Assembly: GCA_024642205.1 (NCBI GenBank)
Contig: JAHEBQ010000007.1
Location: 79,383 to 143,382 of the forward strand
Source of the DNA: Planctomycetaceae bacterium
GTDB lineage: Bacteria > Planctomycetota > Planctomycetia > Pirellulales > Pirellulaceae
Direction: 5' to 3'
DNA length: 64,000 bases
Shown: positions 34,001 to 42,421 of the stretch, one piece after another
Layout of the letters: each line of letters begins with the position of its first letter
Numbering within the stretch: position 1 is the stretch's first letter
Notes under the pieces: model-generated
Databases searched by the model: none
Seen by the model: the letters and a program-made list of their open reading frames with translations, nothing else
Told to the model about the DNA's origin: nothing
Position numbers and translations under genes: made by a program

Positions 34001-35176
34001 GTTGGTCAGGCAATCCATCTGATTGCACCTGACACGGACCAATGGGTCGAGCAATGGCGCTTGATATCGTCTCCCGTTTGGAATGTGTCTCGCAGCGGAT
34101 TGGCCCCGATTTTTGAATCGACACAGCAGAACCTGATCCCGGTGTGGCAACCGTGGCCAATGGAAGAAGTGACATTGACGTTCAGCGACCCAAACGCTGT
34201 CAGCGGTGAGACGATGACGGTCCAGCGGGTTTCGCATCAAACCTCGCTCGGTCGACGTCAGCGCACGATGCAAATGAGCCTCGATCTCGAATGCAGCCTC
34301 GGTGGTGAGTTTCCCGTCACCGTCGATTCCGAGGCAGAAATCTCTTCCGTTCAGGTCGACGGCAAGCCGATTCCGGTTCGCAGGAGCGGTGATGCGATTG
34401 TTGTTCCTGTCCGACCCGGTAAGCAGACCGTTGCCATCAACTGGCAAACAAACGACGAAATGCAGACCATTGTCTCCTCGGGTTCTGTTGGACTTCCGGT
34501 CGATGCAGCGAATGTCGCATCCGTGATCACCATTCCCGCAAGCCGCTGGGTTTTGTGGACGCAAGGTCCTACGCAAGGACCTGCGGTTCGGTTCTGGACG
34601 TTTCTTGTGTTTGCCGTTCTAGCGGCGTTGTTGTTGGGTAGCGTGAAATTGTCGCCGTTGGGACGCGTTGAATGGGTGTTACTCCTGATCGGCTTGACCC
34701 AGGTTCATGTTGCTGCCGGAATGGTGGTTGTGGTTTGGCTGTTCCTGTTGGCATGGCGCGGAACAAGTGACTCGTCCAGTGTCCGGTACTGGTTATTTAA
34801 CCTCCGGCAGTTCGGGCTGGTCATCGTCACCCTGTCCGCACTGGGAATTCTGATCGTCGTGGTTGGTGCTGGATTACTTGGCAACCCTGAGATGTTCATT
34901 GTCGGTAACGGTTCGTCGCAGACCTACCTCAAATGGTTTCAGCCGCGCGCTTCGTTGCAGCTTCCACAGCCGATGATCGTTTCGGTATCGGTATGGTACT
35001 ATCGCTTGCTCATGCTGTTCTGGGCGCTTTGGCTGGCGTTTGCGCTGCTTCGTTGGCTTACACAGGGATGGAAGCAATTTACCTGCGGCGGTGGCTGGAA
35101 ACACAGGCCGGTTTTGGCGGTTACCGAACCACCGGCTGCTCCTCCCATTGTCAACGAAGGAATCAAGGAATCTTGA
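31091..35176 (+). CDS. Very large membrane protein, unknown function
   Basis: 1361 residues. I recognise no family. N-terminal signal peptide (MVIMIGLLAGSFVFSQAVDAQ), an extracytoplasmic beta-rich region to about 470, helices at about 475-570, further helices at about 680-700 and 716-735 (the latter followed by a second signal-like LLAQDFP), a second beta-rich region about 740-1160, and four helices at about 1168, 1195, 1240 and 1303. The two halves look like an internal duplication of soluble domain plus membrane segment. GGGAAA before ATG 31091. It lies convergent to the ABC efflux operon. Proteins of this size and layout are common in planctomycetes. Confidence 0.75.
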   Translation: MIDSFKPQLTSMVIMIGLLAGSFVFSQAVDAQSQAIPDVLKPWEEWATWNDKDRNSPSVYDDSSKRISFWPSRLVLSTGPSTGSWEITVKSFSEAWIPLPGNNDAWPQQVLANGESIPVVERSGRPAVQLPSGRYVLSGTFHWDSMPQRIAIPQEIGLLTLTVDEKPVAQPNWDDDGFVWLKRQRIEPAEANSISAMVYRMVEDGVPTWLRTDIVLTVSGKSREEDLGWILPEGWKLANVDSPLPVALDDVGRMKAQVRAGKWTLSVNAFRSTDARDIKFSEAAQPITNLELVGFKSDPTFRVAEITGLEPVDVVQTTFPQKWRGLPVFQWDTKNVIHIEEKMRGMGLQRPEGLSVDRHFWLDADGQGATYRDTVTGRMQQIWRLDTAEGQEVGSVRVNGLGQLITSNPTTGDHGVEIRNRNLKMEAIGRLKQTAAIPATGWQAGADAMSVTLSLPPGWRMFALFGADHVEGDWLTAWTLLDLFLLLVFSAAVFRMWGFWPGVVAFLAFGLAYHEPGSPRITWLFLLIPVGLLKVVHDGTAHKWIKRWKFLAIGILVVNLAPFLGRQIQNTLYPQLERPGINYSQRGMFWFLNRAYFASARVADYAYESSDMTTQLNVPGEARGESRFDSSNLLYDPKARIQTGPAQPEWNWNQVLCQWDGPVSKEQIIQPIFISLNQHRILSVVRIGLLIWLAAILVMEGKTRLLGWIPILNRRTLAGILVVVICLPGGPLLAQDFPDQGMLNTLRERLLEPSDAFPHAAQIPRVQLSLADNQIVMDAEIHTATQVAVPLPGRLPTWSPVSVKVDGKPAELICRQQGYLWIVLPEGVHHVIVESRLPEVSEWEWTFVLKPKVVSVEAPGWTVTGIGPNGLPETQIFFALQREATPGAAEYDRKEFNAIVAVERQLETGLEWQVRNTVKRLSGAGKAISIKVPLIEGENVLTANMTVDNGFVEVRMGAGQQEFSWTSELPVGQAIHLIAPDTDQWVEQWRLISSPVWNVSRSGLAPIFESTQQNLIPVWQPWPMEEVTLTFSDPNAVSGETMTVQRVSHQTSLGRRQRTMQMSLDLECSLGGEFPVTVDSEAEISSVQVDGKPIPVRRSGDAIVVPVRPGKQTVAINWQTNDEMQTIVSSGSVGLPVDAANVASVITIPASRWVLWTQGPTQGPAVRFWTFLVFAVLAALLLGSVKLSPLGRVEWVLLLIGLTQVHVAAGMVVVVWLFLLAWRGTSDSSSVRYWLFNLRQFGLVIVTLSALGILIVVVGAGLLGNPEMFIVGNGSSQTYLKWFQPRASLQLPQPMIVSVSVWYYRLLMLFWALWLAFALLRWLTQGWKQFTCGGGWKHRPVLAVTEPPAAPPIVNEGIKES

Positions 35177-35239
35177 TCCTGTCTCCTGGAGCAGGAACTG
35201 ACGTCTTGCCTCCAGGGTGAGGTTTTGTTCGTTAGAGGT

Positions 35240-37480
35240 TTATCCGAGTTGTTTCTTGAACCGCATCACGCTGCCGACCAGCGCGAAAAAGCAACAAATC
35301 GAAAGGCCGACAACCGATGGAAGGAGGTCGGCAAACTCTGCTCCCCGCAGGATAATTCCTCGTAGAATCTCAATAAAATAGGTCGCGGGAAGTGCAAACG
35401 AGGCGTAGTAAATCGGCAAGGGCATTTCGGCTCGGGGAAACACAAAACCGGAAAGCAGAATTGAAGGCAACGTGACGATAAACGCCAATTGAAAAGCCTC
35501 CATCTGCGTCTTCGCAATTGTCGAAATGAACAGTCCCAGTCCCAACGAGCAAACCGTGAACAGCAATGAAAGCGAGATCAATACGGGGATACTGCCGTTG
35601 ACCGGTACTCCGAACAGGTAAATCATCGCGACCAGCAGAATCAGAAGTTCCACGAATCCGACGATCGCGTAGGGCACCAGTTTTCCGAGAATCAGGCCCG
35701 TTCGCCCGACTGGAGTTACAAATAACTGTTCCAGTGTTCCCAGCTCCCGTTCACGAACGACCGCGAATGAAGTCAAAAACAACGTGACCAGCTGCAAAAT
35801 AACACCAATCAGTCCCGGCACAAAAAAGTGTGAACTTTCCAGGTCCGGGTTGTACAACAACCGGGTTCTGACCTCAATCGCCAACGTCCCCTGCCCTTCC
35901 GCGTTTCGTGCCGGTGCAAGCTGAATCGCTTCACCTTTTCTGCGTGCCAATTCAATCGAAATGTTTTGGCCGAGGAGCTGAGCGGAGTTTTGTGCGGTCG
36001 ACGCGACTTGAGAATCGCTGCCGTCGATCAACACCTGGACGTGAGACTGTTCGCCGTGCAACAGTCGATCACTGAAGTTGGGCGGGATGATAACGCCGAC
36101 CTTGGCACGACCAGCACGAATGGACTGATCGAAAGACGATTGATCAAAAACCCGTTTGACGATTTTAAAACGCCTCGTATTGCGGAGTTTTTCGACCAAC
36201 AATAGCGACTCCGTTCGCCCGTCCAGATTCAGAACGACGGTCGGTATATTCTCGATTTTTGTATTAATCGCGTAACCGAAGATAATCGTTTGAATCAGGG
36301 GAACGACGAACATGAAAAAAAGCGTCGTCGGCTGGCGACGAATATGCACGAACTCCTTGACCAGAATCGCCCACAATCCATTGAGTTCCCTGCCACGCCG
36401 GGGGGAAATTACGGGCAAGCGTCGGTTTGTTTGATCGTTGGGTTCTTCGATAAATTTCTTGGTCGGTTCTGATCCGATGGTGGTTGCCAGATCGACTGGT
36501 TCTGGCTCCATTGGCACCGGCGCGAGTACGACGTCAGGGCCCTGTTTTACGGCCATGCTCGTCAGCGTCACAAAAACGTCTTCCAGCGACGGGTCGGCGG
36601 ACTGGATATCGAATTCACTGATATCAAGTCCAAGTTGTTCCCGCATTTGATCCGGCTGAAGCGATTGGTCCGTTAACAAATGAAGCTTTTCACCGAACAA
36701 GGTTGCATCTCGAACACCAGCAATTTTTCGCGCGCGAGCCAGTTGCACAGTTGGCGAAGGAACCTTCAGCTCGAATCGGGTTGTGCCCGGTGGCGTGACC
36801 AGCGGAAGTTGTTTTAACGTTTCCGGTTTTCCGAGCACCAGGAGCTTGGACAAATACAGGTACCCCACTTCGGTGCAGCGTTCGGCTTCGTCCATGTAAT
36901 GTGTTGTCACCAGCAACGTAACTCCGCGACCGGAAAGCTCAAAAAGCAGATCCCACAATTCCCGACGTGCCACCGGATCGATGCCCGCCGTCGGCTCATC
37001 CAGAAACAGGACATCGGGCTCGTGGATCAGCGAACACGCCAGAGCGAGTCGTTGTTTCCAGCCACCCGACAGCGTTCCCGCAATTTGGTCAAGGCGATCA
37101 CCGATCCCCGCCAGTTCTGTGACCGCCGCACGACGTTCGGCAAGTCGTTTTGCGTTCAGGCCGTAAATCCGACCGTAGAAATTGAGGTTCTCCAGTACAG
37201 TCAAATCCGCGTACAAACTGAACTGCTGTGACATATAACCGACGCCCGGTTTGATTGCTTCTGCCTGCTGAGCGACATCAAGACCGAGGACGCTTGCCCT
37301 CCCGGAGGAAGGTGGCAGAATACCGAGGAGCATGCGAATGATCGTCGATTTTCCGCTTCCATTGGGACCCAGTAGGCCAAAAATTGATCCACGCTCAACC
37401 GAAAATGAAACATCATCGACCGCCACCAACTGCCCAAATCGTCTCGACAAGCTGCTCAGTTCAATTACCGGCTCGGTCAT
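35240..37480 (-). CDS. ABC transporter, ATPase fused to ABC-2 permease
   Basis: 746 residues. ATPase domain 1-310: Walker A GPNGSGKST, signature LSGGWKQR, Walker B VLFLDEPTAGID, and switch His in LLVTTHYMDEAE. After a linker (about 310-370), an ABC-2 permease domain with one N-terminal helix, a large extracytoplasmic loop with FDQSIRAGRAKVGVIIPPNFS, and five C-terminal helices. It equals YbhF plus YbhS/R of E. coli joined in one chain. The start overlaps the stop of the membrane-fusion protein gene by four bases. Together they form an efflux system; the substrate is unknown. Confidence 0.92.
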   Translation of the reverse strand: MTEPVIELSSLSRRFGQLVAVDDVSFSVERGSIFGLLGPNGSGKSTIIRMLLGILPPSSGRASVLGLDVAQQAEAIKPGVGYMSQQFSLYADLTVLENLNFYGRIYGLNAKRLAERRAAVTELAGIGDRLDQIAGTLSGGWKQRLALACSLIHEPDVLFLDEPTAGIDPVARRELWDLLFELSGRGVTLLVTTHYMDEAERCTEVGYLYLSKLLVLGKPETLKQLPLVTPPGTTRFELKVPSPTVQLARARKIAGVRDATLFGEKLHLLTDQSLQPDQMREQLGLDISEFDIQSADPSLEDVFVTLTSMAVKQGPDVVLAPVPMEPEPVDLATTIGSEPTKKFIEEPNDQTNRRLPVISPRRGRELNGLWAILVKEFVHIRRQPTTLFFMFVVPLIQTIIFGYAINTKIENIPTVVLNLDGRTESLLLVEKLRNTRRFKIVKRVFDQSSFDQSIRAGRAKVGVIIPPNFSDRLLHGEQSHVQVLIDGSDSQVASTAQNSAQLLGQNISIELARRKGEAIQLAPARNAEGQGTLAIEVRTRLLYNPDLESSHFFVPGLIGVILQLVTLFLTSFAVVRERELGTLEQLFVTPVGRTGLILGKLVPYAIVGFVELLILLVAMIYLFGVPVNGSIPVLISLSLLFTVCSLGLGLFISTIAKTQMEAFQLAFIVTLPSILLSGFVFPRAEMPLPIYYASFALPATYFIEILRGIILRGAEFADLLPSVVGLSICCFFALVGSVMRFKKQLG

Positions 37481-38610
37481 TTTGTCTGGCTCGCTGATTC
37501 GAGCCAGACATTTGCGGTCATTCCCGGCCTGAGACGATCGTCTTGAAGCAATGTTGCCCGAATGCGATAGACCTGTCGCGCCCGGTCGTCCGGGGTTTGT
37601 ACATTGCTGGGAGTAAACTCGGCCTGACGAGATATGAAAGTGACTTCACCGGAAAAATTTTCCCGCGGAAAGCTGTCGAGCGTAACCGTCAATGACTGCC
37701 CAACTTGCAACTGTAAAAACCGCTGCGGAACGTAGGCGCGGACCCAGAGTCTTTCCGTTGAAAGCATCGTCAATACCGGCGCATTGGGACCGACGATGTC
37801 TCCCGGTTGCAGGTCAAGTGAGTCGATCGTTCCCTCGGCGGGGGCTACGATTGTCAATTCCTGTTTTTGTTTTCGCAGTGCGTTGAGGGCTCCTGTCGCC
37901 GCATCCCGGGCAGCGGTGGCCTGTTCGATTTCTTCGGCACGAAATCCCTTTTGGGCCAGCTCCCAGGCAAGTCTCAAGTCCTCGACTTTCGCCTTGGAAA
38001 TTTCAATCTCCTGTTCGCGGGCTCCGGATCGGAGGATCTCAAGTTCGTCTTTGTGGACAGAAACGGACGCTTTCGCCACAGCCAATTTTTCATTCGCAAT
38101 ATCGAATTCGGATTTGGAAACCGCGTTCCGTTGGTACAACTCCGTAATTCGATTGTTTTCAAGATCTGCCAGTTGCTCAATCGCAATCGCGGATCTCAGG
38201 CGATTTTCGGCAGCCGAAATTTCTTCCGGTCGAGGACCGGCCTCAGTCAGGTCCAATTGTGAGACAGCTTGATCATATCGCGACTTGGCTTGCGCGATTT
38301 CCTCAGCTCGCATGCCTGTGGTTAATTTTCGAAGGACTGCTTCTCGCTCGGCGAGCAAGGCGATTGCCTGCTGTTCCCTTTCGAGTAGATCGTAGGCCTC
38401 AAACTCAATTAACGGTTTGCCCGCGCTGATATGATCGCCTTCGTTGACCAGAACCGTTTTCACTCGGCCGCCCACTCGAGAGCCCAGCCGGATCTCCTCG
38501 GCTTCGATCAAACCCGAAACATAACTTGGCTGCAAACGCGATTGACTGTAGATAACCAATCCCAGCAGCGCGACGGCGATCGCTGCAACAATGACTATTC
38601 GGTGAATCAA
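37477..38610 (-). CDS. HlyD/YbhG-type membrane fusion protein
   Basis: 377 residues as called here. N-terminal anchor (IHRIVIVAAIAVALLGLVIY), first half lipoyl domain (GRVKTVLVNEGDHISAGKPLIEFE), a long coiled-coil hairpin with repeated RAEEI/RPEEI/REQEI units, second lipoyl half (IVAPAEGTIDSLDLQPGDIVG), and a beta-barrel domain. It links the ABC-2 pump to the periplasm. The frame is open up to 38805, but those 65 extra residues are unlike any secretion signal, and a TTG at 38610 with GGGG five bases upstream directly opens the membrane anchor. The choice of start is uncertain. Confidence 0.85.
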   Translation of the reverse strand: MIHRIVIVAAIAVALLGLVIYSQSRLQPSYVSGLIEAEEIRLGSRVGGRVKTVLVNEGDHISAGKPLIEFEAYDLLEREQQAIALLAEREAVLRKLTTGMRAEEIAQAKSRYDQAVSQLDLTEAGPRPEEISAAENRLRSAIAIEQLADLENNRITELYQRNAVSKSEFDIANEKLAVAKASVSVHKDELEILRSGAREQEIEISKAKVEDLRLAWELAQKGFRAEEIEQATAARDAATGALNALRKQKQELTIVAPAEGTIDSLDLQPGDIVGPNAPVLTMLSTERLWVRAYVPQRFLQLQVGQSLTVTLDSFPRENFSGEVTFISRQAEFTPSNVQTPDDRARQVYRIRATLLQDDRLRPGMTANVWLESASQTK

Positions 38611-39180
38611 GCTTGCCCCATTCTCGAAAGTTGATGGAAATGTTGCCAGACTCCGCAAAGTATACCAAGCAGCTGCCCGGTCCGGCACTGGAAGGGCCCA
38701 TCTCGCGATAATCCGGGTCGGCGGATCGAACTTCTCGAACCCACAGCAACTCGATCCCTCCGTCGACGGTACGGCCGGCAGAATGGCGTTTGCATCAGCA
38801 ACCAATCGGGCCCGTGTTGTGTCTCCGTTGCCGAAATGGCACGCTGTTTTGGGGGCAGGATCAACGGCGCTTGACGATTGCAGTCGGAATTGGCGAGGTG
38901 GTTTTTTCTTGCCAGTCCCGTCAGGCGACCAGAAATGGACAGGTTGCCTTTTGGTGCCAGTTTACCAGGCTTGGTCGTGCGCCGATTTACATCCGGGCGG
39001 ACTGAAGATCGGTAGAATCGGATCGAGACTCATGAATTTGGAATGAGAGGGGAGATTTGCAACTCGCGGCTGCGAATCCAGTCAAAAAGAGGCTTGTAAT
39101 GAGGTAGCCTAAATTACGCTTTGAGTTGTCAATTCTCACGTGACAATTGACCATTCGGACTTTGCAATGGGAGGATCGTG
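38611..39180. other. Divergent intergenic region before the Flp pilin gene
   Basis: About 570 bases if the TTG start of the fusion protein is right. It contains an inverted repeat TTGTCA (39126-39131) / TGACAA (39141-39146) upstream of the pilin gene, possibly an operator. No other gene is seen. Confidence 0.4.
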
Positions 39181-39348
39181 TTGTTGACGAAGGAACTGAC
39201 CGGATTACTGGATGGCGAAGAAGCTGCCACTTCAGTTGAGTACGCGATCATGATCGCTCTGATCGTTTTAGCGATCGTCCAGACGGTCGTGTCATTGGGT
39301 TTCGCCGCCCTGGACGTTTTCAATACAACCGCAGGCGTAATTCCCTGA
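39181..39348 (+). CDS. Flp/Fap-type pilin, 55 residues
   Basis: Short gene: residues 1-17 form a charged leader (LTKELTGLLDGEEAA), followed by TSVEYAIMIALIVLAIVQTVV and about 16 further residues. The Glu five positions into the hydrophobic stretch (SVEYA) and the small size are the hallmarks of Flp pilins processed by a TadV-type peptidase. GGGAGG ribosome binding site at 39169-39174; the start is TTG at 39181, with GTG at 39178 and TTG at 39184 as alternatives. No tad genes are nearby, so it is an orphan. Confidence 0.75.
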   Translation: MLTKELTGLLDGEEAATSVEYAIMIALIVLAIVQTVVSLGFAALDVFNTTAGVIP

Positions 39349-39441
39349 CGGAATTCATTTTTTTCATCGAGTCCTGCCTCACAACCAGCGTTGCCTGGGA
39401 GGACGAATACGTTTGCAATTCAGTCGGTACAAGAGCGTCCT

Positions 39442-39753
39442 CTAGATCTGGACTTGAACCAGTTGACCGACGATTCGAACGGGAAAACAGCGAACATTGA
39501 ATTTTGGTTCGCTTTCATCAAGATACGTTCCATCCCGGATGCAGAAGTGCCAGTGATGGATCCTGCATGCAACCGTGTCTCCGTGGACAATCCCGTGGGC
39601 CAATGATGCGCCTGCATGTGGGCAACGATTGTCGAGAGCGAAGTACTCACCATCGATACGAAAGATGCCGATGGGTTGTTCGTCGATGACGAACATCTTC
39701 CCCGATCCTTCGGAAATGTCATCCCTTTTGCAAACGGTATGGAACTGGACCAT
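39442..39753 (-). CDS. Rieske [2Fe-2S] protein, NirD-like
   Basis: 103 residues. Ligands Cys44-x-His46 (CPHAGA) and Cys63-x2-His66 (CRIHHWHF) with a 16-residue spacing, and the GIVHGDTVACRIH segment typical of small ferredoxins such as the nitrite reductase small subunit. No membrane anchor, so a soluble electron carrier. Its start is 12 bases after the GOLPH3-like gene on the same strand, so the two are probably one transcript. The partner oxidoreductase is not in the window. Confidence 0.88.
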   Translation of the reverse strand: MVQFHTVCKRDDISEGSGKMFVIDEQPIGIFRIDGEYFALDNRCPHAGASLAHGIVHGDTVACRIHHWHFCIRDGTYLDESEPKFNVRCFPVRIVGQLVQVQI

Positions 39754-39765
39754 CGCTTAGTTCGT

Positions 39766-40455
39766 TCAATGCGACGCGGTGGTTGAGGCGATCATCGCCG
39801 GGATGATCGCTGCCACCAGGATCGCAGCCTGAACAGCCTGAATGGCGGATCGGGTCGCCCCGGCGGCAAGGATGTCACCGTTGGCAAGTTGTCTGATGCG
39901 GTCTTTTCGTTGACGGAGTTCTTCACGGGCAAAGTTTGCTTTCAAAAGTCCTGCGTGACTTGCCAATGCGATGAGAACCGCCGTTGGTCCGTCAGGTTTG
40001 ACCGTGTCATCGAACATCACTCTGGCCATCCGGTTTCGAATTTCGTCTTCATAGGTTCCATCGATTTCGGGGTAGACTTTTTGAGTAAAAAGCCAGAGGA
40101 CTTTCTTGTCGTCGGGTCGCAGGATGCCCAGATCGCACAACTGGCTGGCGATGCGGTGTTTCAGCCTGGGAATGTTCGCAGCCTTCATCACCCAATGCTG
40201 GAGGCTTTTTGGAGTTGTCGATACATGTATGTTCTCCAGCAGTTCATCCAGGATCGGGTCACCGGTCGGGGACAGGTCAATCAAGCCGACGAATTGTTTC
40301 TTGTCCTTCCCGGCAATGATTCGTTGTTGCATCAGTAATTCGCTAACCATCGCTCCAGCGACAGAATACAAATACATTCCATTGGAGAACGTTCCTTTGT
40401 CATCGCGAATCGCAAGCAGCATTACTTCCTGATGCAGTAACAGTGGTCTGGCCAT
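39766..40455 (-). CDS. GOLPH3/VPS74 (GPP34) family protein
   Basis: 229 residues, mostly helical: LLLHQEVMLLAIRDDKGTF, then LYSVAGAMVSELLMQQRI, LIDLSPTGDPILDELL and LSHAGLLK-type segments, which follow the eukaryotic Golgi phosphoprotein 3 fold. A hydrophobic C-terminal stretch (AVQAAILVAAIIPAMIAS) may touch the membrane; it is not part of the eukaryotic core. In yeast and animals the family binds PI4P; bacterial members have no settled role. The ATG at 40455 is in CCATTTATATCC context, with a weak ribosome binding site. Precedes the Rieske gene. Confidence 0.78.
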   Translation of the reverse strand: MARPLLLHQEVMLLAIRDDKGTFSNGMYLYSVAGAMVSELLMQQRIIAGKDKKQFVGLIDLSPTGDPILDELLENIHVSTTPKSLQHWVMKAANIPRLKHRIASQLCDLGILRPDDKKVLWLFTQKVYPEIDGTYEDEIRNRMARVMFDDTVKPDGPTAVLIALASHAGLLKANFAREELRQRKDRIRQLANGDILAAGATRSAIQAVQAAILVAAIIPAMIASTTASH

Positions 40456-40752
40456 TTATATCCTTGCGGGATGAGCAGTGCAAATGTCATCTATGGCAAT
40501 TATCCATCGCCATGAGATATTGGAACGAGTTTTGACTTAATTTGTTTTCTTGTTGGCCGCCTGATCGACTCGCAATCCTGAAGTTCCCGACTCCCGTTGA
40601 ATCTGCCGGTCCCCCGAGACAACTCCAGAGTTCATCTTTTCATCGATAGAGTCAAACTGTGCATGATTCAGAAAATGTTGCAAATTTCAGGCCATTTCCC
40701 GGAGTGTGAGTATTCTATCGAAAAAATTGGGCGACGTGCGCTGGTTCGCTCG

Positions 40753-40764
40753 CTGGAATTCCAG
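40753..40764. repeat. 12-bp perfect palindrome CTGGAATTCCAG
   Basis: 51 bases upstream of the sigma-54 promoter at 40815. Flanked by TCGC and GCGA in a looser outer symmetry. Possible activator site; shares only the GAATTC core with the palindromes at 10295 and 17850. Confidence 0.35.
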
Positions 40765-40814
40765 GTGCGACCGAGATTCAGGAAATTGGATCGACAGCGT
40801 CCAAATTTGTTTTG

Positions 40815-40830
40815 TGGCGCAAGATTTGCA
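40815..40830 (+). promoter_or_regulatory. Sigma-54 promoter for CBS gene 40909-41394
   Basis: TGGCGCA-AGAT-TTGCA: perfect -12, one change in the -24 box, correct spacing, 78 bases upstream of ATG 40909. Confidence 0.76.
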
Positions 40831-40908
40831 TTTTAGTTGTCTGTAGCCGGAACCCGACAGGTACTGCCGGACCGTTCGCGGTTGTTTCAGACAACGAAGG
40901 TCAATGAA

Positions 40909-41394
40909 ATGAATGCCGAAACATACGTGGGCGAAATCATGACCCGGGGAGTCTTGTCGATCAGAAAAGACACACCCCTGGTGGATGCAATTCGGGCCAT
41001 GAACCTGGATCAATTGTCCGTGATTCCAGTCGTCGACGAGTCTGGCAGGTTGTGCGGAATCCTGTCGATGACCGATTTGATTTCATTGACTTATCGTTTG
41101 CAGGCAGACGTAGCGATCCTCCCGCTGGTTGACAACACAATCCAAAGGACGTTACTTAGGGCGTTGACCGATGAAGGCCAGGAATTGCAGGTCTCACGTG
41201 CGATGACAGCCAATGTACAACGTGTCTTTCCGCAGGATACCGTAATCGCTGCGGCACGAGTGATGACCGACAACTTGATCCATCACCTGCCCGTGGTGAA
41301 CCAACTGGAAGAACCGATCGGAATGTTGTCTGCTTCCGACATTGTGCGAACGGTTGCCTATAAGCCGGAAGGACTATTACGCCAAGGAGAATGA
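40909..41394 (+). CDS. CBS-pair domain protein
   Basis: 161 residues, closely similar to the CBS protein at 5693-6175: same length, MTRGVLSIRKDTPLVDAIRAM, LCGILSMTDLISLTYRLQADVAIL between the motifs, then a second CBS with VMTDNLIHHLPVVNQL and IGMLSASDIVRTV. The inserted helix between the two CBS motifs is shared. AAGG before ATG 40909. A duplication within the regulon is the simplest reading. The ligand is unknown. Confidence 0.88.
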   Translation: MNAETYVGEIMTRGVLSIRKDTPLVDAIRAMNLDQLSVIPVVDESGRLCGILSMTDLISLTYRLQADVAILPLVDNTIQRTLLRALTDEGQELQVSRAMTANVQRVFPQDTVIAAARVMTDNLIHHLPVVNQLEEPIGMLSASDIVRTVAYKPEGLLRQGE

Positions 41395-41533
41395 ACTCCA
41401 TGATTTAGAATGTCAACGCGGTTTGTCATAGAGTCGCCCGGCATCGTTTTTGTGATCGTGGAGGTTTTGTATAATCACTTGGTGCCGGGGTGATTTTCCC
41501 GATTCTCGGTTTGTTGACTGGCACGCGGGAAAA

Positions 41534-42421
41534 TTAGCCTTTTTCAACGAGAGGATTTCTCAGGTAGATTGTCCAATACACCAGGGCGACCATCACGCTG
41601 CCGCCAAAAATGTTACCCAAAGTAACGGGAAACAAATTTGCAATTAGAAAATTGTCCCAGGTCAAAGCCGGGTAATCGCCGCTGCTTTTGCCGATCATTT
41701 CCCAGAATCGAGCCGGCGCGAACGTCTTGATGAATATTCCGATGGGAATCAGGTACATATTGGCAACGCAGTGTTCGAAACCTGCGGCCACAAATGCCGT
41801 GATTGGAAGAATGACTGAGAGGATCTTGTCCGTCGTGCTGCGAGCGCTGTAGCAAAGCCAGATTGCCAGGCATACCAGCGCGTTACAGAGCACGCCCAGC
41901 GTTATTGCCTGGAGGAAAGTAAATTGACATTTTGTGGAGGCGATTGCGAGAGCGTTTTGGCCGATCACGCCGCTGCCTTGCATCCATTGGCCAGAAAGGT
42001 AGACAATTGCGACCGTGGCGATCGAGCCGACAAAATTTCCAGCAAACACAATCCACCAGCATCGAAGCAATTCCCTTATGGTGATCTTGCCGTTTGCCAA
42101 TGCCATCACGATCAAATTGTTACCGGTAAACAACTCCGCTCCGGCAACGACAACCAGGATCAGTCCCAAACTGAAGGTCAGGCCGCCCAGTAATTTCGTA
42201 ACGCCAAAGGGCAGGTTTCCTGCGGCACCTGCAGTCACCGTCGTTGAAAAAACTGAACCCAGTGCGATAAAGGCGCCCGCCAAAACGGCAAGCAAAAACA
42301 TCGTTCCAAAAGCCAGCTTGGCCTTTTTTACGCCGATCACTTCGGCGCGTTGGGCCATTTCGTCTGGCAGGAACGCATCAATACTGTTGATGTGGATGCT
42401 TGAGTCAGTTACGCGATTCAT
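41534..42421 (-). CDS. Formate/nitrite transporter (FNT) family channel
   Basis: 295 residues, six helices: FGTMFLLAVLAGAFIALGSVF, GLTFSLGLILVVVAGAELFTGNN with the conserved Asn-Asn end, and GFEHCVANMYLIPIGIF with the central His region of FocA/NirC. It moves formate, nitrite or hydrosulfide; substrate not resolved. The start overlaps the end of the upstream gene, so translation is coupled. With NrtS, the Rieske protein and the truncated globin in the window, nitrite is a plausible substrate (inference). Confidence 0.92.
   Translation of the reverse strand: MNRVTDSSIHINSIDAFLPDEMAQRAEVIGVKKAKLAFGTMFLLAVLAGAFIALGSVFSTTVTAGAAGNLPFGVTKLLGGLTFSLGLILVVVAGAELFTGNNLIVMALANGKITIRELLRCWWIVFAGNFVGSIATVAIVYLSGQWMQGSGVIGQNALAIASTKCQFTFLQAITLGVLCNALVCLAIWLCYSARSTTDKILSVILPITAFVAAGFEHCVANMYLIPIGIFIKTFAPARFWEMIGKSSGDYPALTWDNFLIANLFPVTLGNIFGGSVMVALVYWTIYLRNPLVEKG

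Noticed and set aside
38611..38805. 65-residue N-terminal extension of the membrane fusion protein
   Set aside because: Unlike a signal or anchor; a TTG with ribosome binding site opens directly at the membrane helix. Kept as a less likely alternative.
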